From NCBI GenBank assembly GCA_963662175.1, contig OY759219.1, forward strand, positions 27,818,908 through 27,882,907: a stretch of DNA of 64,000 bases. Reading direction: 5' to 3'. Below, in pieces: positions 63,354 through 64,000 of the stretch. The notes beneath the pieces are model-generated. The model did no database searches, was not told where the DNA came from, and saw only the letters and a program-made list of their open reading frames with translations. A program made the position numbers and the translations under genes. Numbering within the stretch: the first letter of the stretch is position 1; the number at the start of each line of letters is the position of its first letter. Source of the DNA: Aradus depressus (taxonomy: Eukaryota; Arthropoda; Insecta; Hemiptera; Aradidae).

Positions 63354-64000
63354 ATGAAACCCAACATCAACGCGACCGAAAAACCGGTCAACACGAAAAA
63401 TGGACTCACGGATAACCTCAAAGCACGACTGAACAATACAGGTAACCCAGATCAGTCGAACTCACCCCGACTAGTGAGCCAGCCGAAGAGACCCTGTCCC
63501 CCAGAAGAAGACATGGAGTTCCCAGCACTCCCGGAGTCAGCCATGCAGCTAGACGGAGAGCCCTCACCGGGGGCCAGCCACACCCAGCCCAAGCGGAACA
63601 GGTACGCAATTCATTCCACTATACCCACGCACAACACATTCGCGCCACTCGCAGCACTCATCACCGACCAACACACTAACGATACCACCCCACAGACCGA
63701 AAAACAACTTAAAATCCCCCCAATTTTCCTTTGTGAAGCCGACGATTTTCAAAAAGTACTGACAGACATTAAAAGTATCACAACATCTCCCTTCGAAACA
63801 AAACAATGCCACAAAAAAATTAAAATATCCCTTATGACATCTGAAGACTTTAGGAAACTGACCAAATTTTACCAAACAAATGACGTAAAATACTATACTT
63901 TCCTGAACCCCGAGGATAGGAAACTTTCCGTTGTTATCCGAGGGGTTCCATACTCCCTGACTGAAACCGAAATCCAAGACGAACTAACCCCGACATACCC
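63354..64000 (+). CDS. Jockey-type LINE ORF1 (gag-like), 5' part, open to the window end
   Basis: ATG at 63354 opens a frame of 215 codons with no stop before the end. It starts MKPNINATEKPVNTKNGL. A proline-rich, hydrophilic N terminus (SQPKRPCPPEEDMEF, HTQPKRNRYA) is followed from about residue 117 by KIPPIFLCEADDFQKVLTDI, then KIKISLMTSEDFRKL and RKLSVVIRGVPYSL. The PPI...D...L, T.EDFRK and VVIRG(L/V)P pattern is that of Jockey-clade ORF1 proteins. Zinc knuckles are expected downstream of the window. Base use is richer in C than the surroundings. An intact frame suggests a young copy. Antisense ORFs at 63418-63977 are shadows. Confidence 0.8.
   Translation, partial: MKPNINATEKPVNTKNGLTDNLKARLNNTGNPDQSNSPRLVSQPKRPCPPEEDMEFPALPESAMQLDGEPSPGASHTQPKRNRYAIHSTIPTHNTFAPLAALITDQHTNDTTPQTEKQLKIPPIFLCEADDFQKVLTDIKSITTSPFETKQCHKKIKISLMTSEDFRKLTKFYQTNDVKYYTFLNPEDRKLSVVIRGVPYSLTETEIQDELTPTY

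Overview
This window looks like repeat-rich intergenic or intronic DNA from an arthropod, probably an insect. Signs of this are the AT-rich background with long AT microsatellites, tRNA-derived SINEs, Jockey- and R1-type non-LTR fragments, Tc1, hAT and Harbinger-like elements, Helitrons, and one spliced exon of an insect-type neuropeptide GPCR. No bacterial operon, rRNA gene, true tRNA gene or CRISPR array is visible. The species cannot be named from this sequence. The only host-gene exon I can support is at 38649-38902 on the minus strand; it covers TM3 to TM4 of a rhodopsin-family receptor and has good splice sites on both sides. Almost everything else is mobile or repetitive DNA.

Layout. 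1-20.8 kb: SINE and LINE fragments, a hAT-like element (3612-4488), an intact-looking SINE with a perfect 10-bp duplication (8134-8342), several near-perfect palindromes, a large inverted-repeat element split by a full-length SINE (about 15.24-16.31 kb), a Harbinger-like element full of AGCTATATAGC motifs (17.32-18.09 kb) and a minisatellite (18.70-19.29 kb). 20.83-37.14 kb: a cluster of Helitron-type units carrying three kinds of tandem array (about 137, 66 and 441 bp). One exact head-to-tail Helitron junction lies at 30581/30582. A 3.3-kb rearranged Ty3/gypsy insertion sits in one 66-bp array, and empty sites survive in sister arrays. 37.1-48 kb: the GPCR exon, MITEs, and 42-, 58- and 124-bp arrays. 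48-64 kb: many SINEs, a Tc1-like deletion derivative, R1 and Jockey fragments, a second hAT-like element with a perfect 8-bp duplication, and the open 5' part of a Jockey-type gag ORF that runs off the window end.

The most notable points are these. (a) The 441-bp satellite monomer contains an antisense copy of the local tRNA-SINE. (b) The Helitrons stand head to tail. (c) The gypsy insertion is a fold-back that lacks reverse transcriptase. (d) Several dispersed repeats carry hammerhead-ribozyme-like cores with short palindromic helix III sequences. Family names rest on recognised motifs. No database search was possible.
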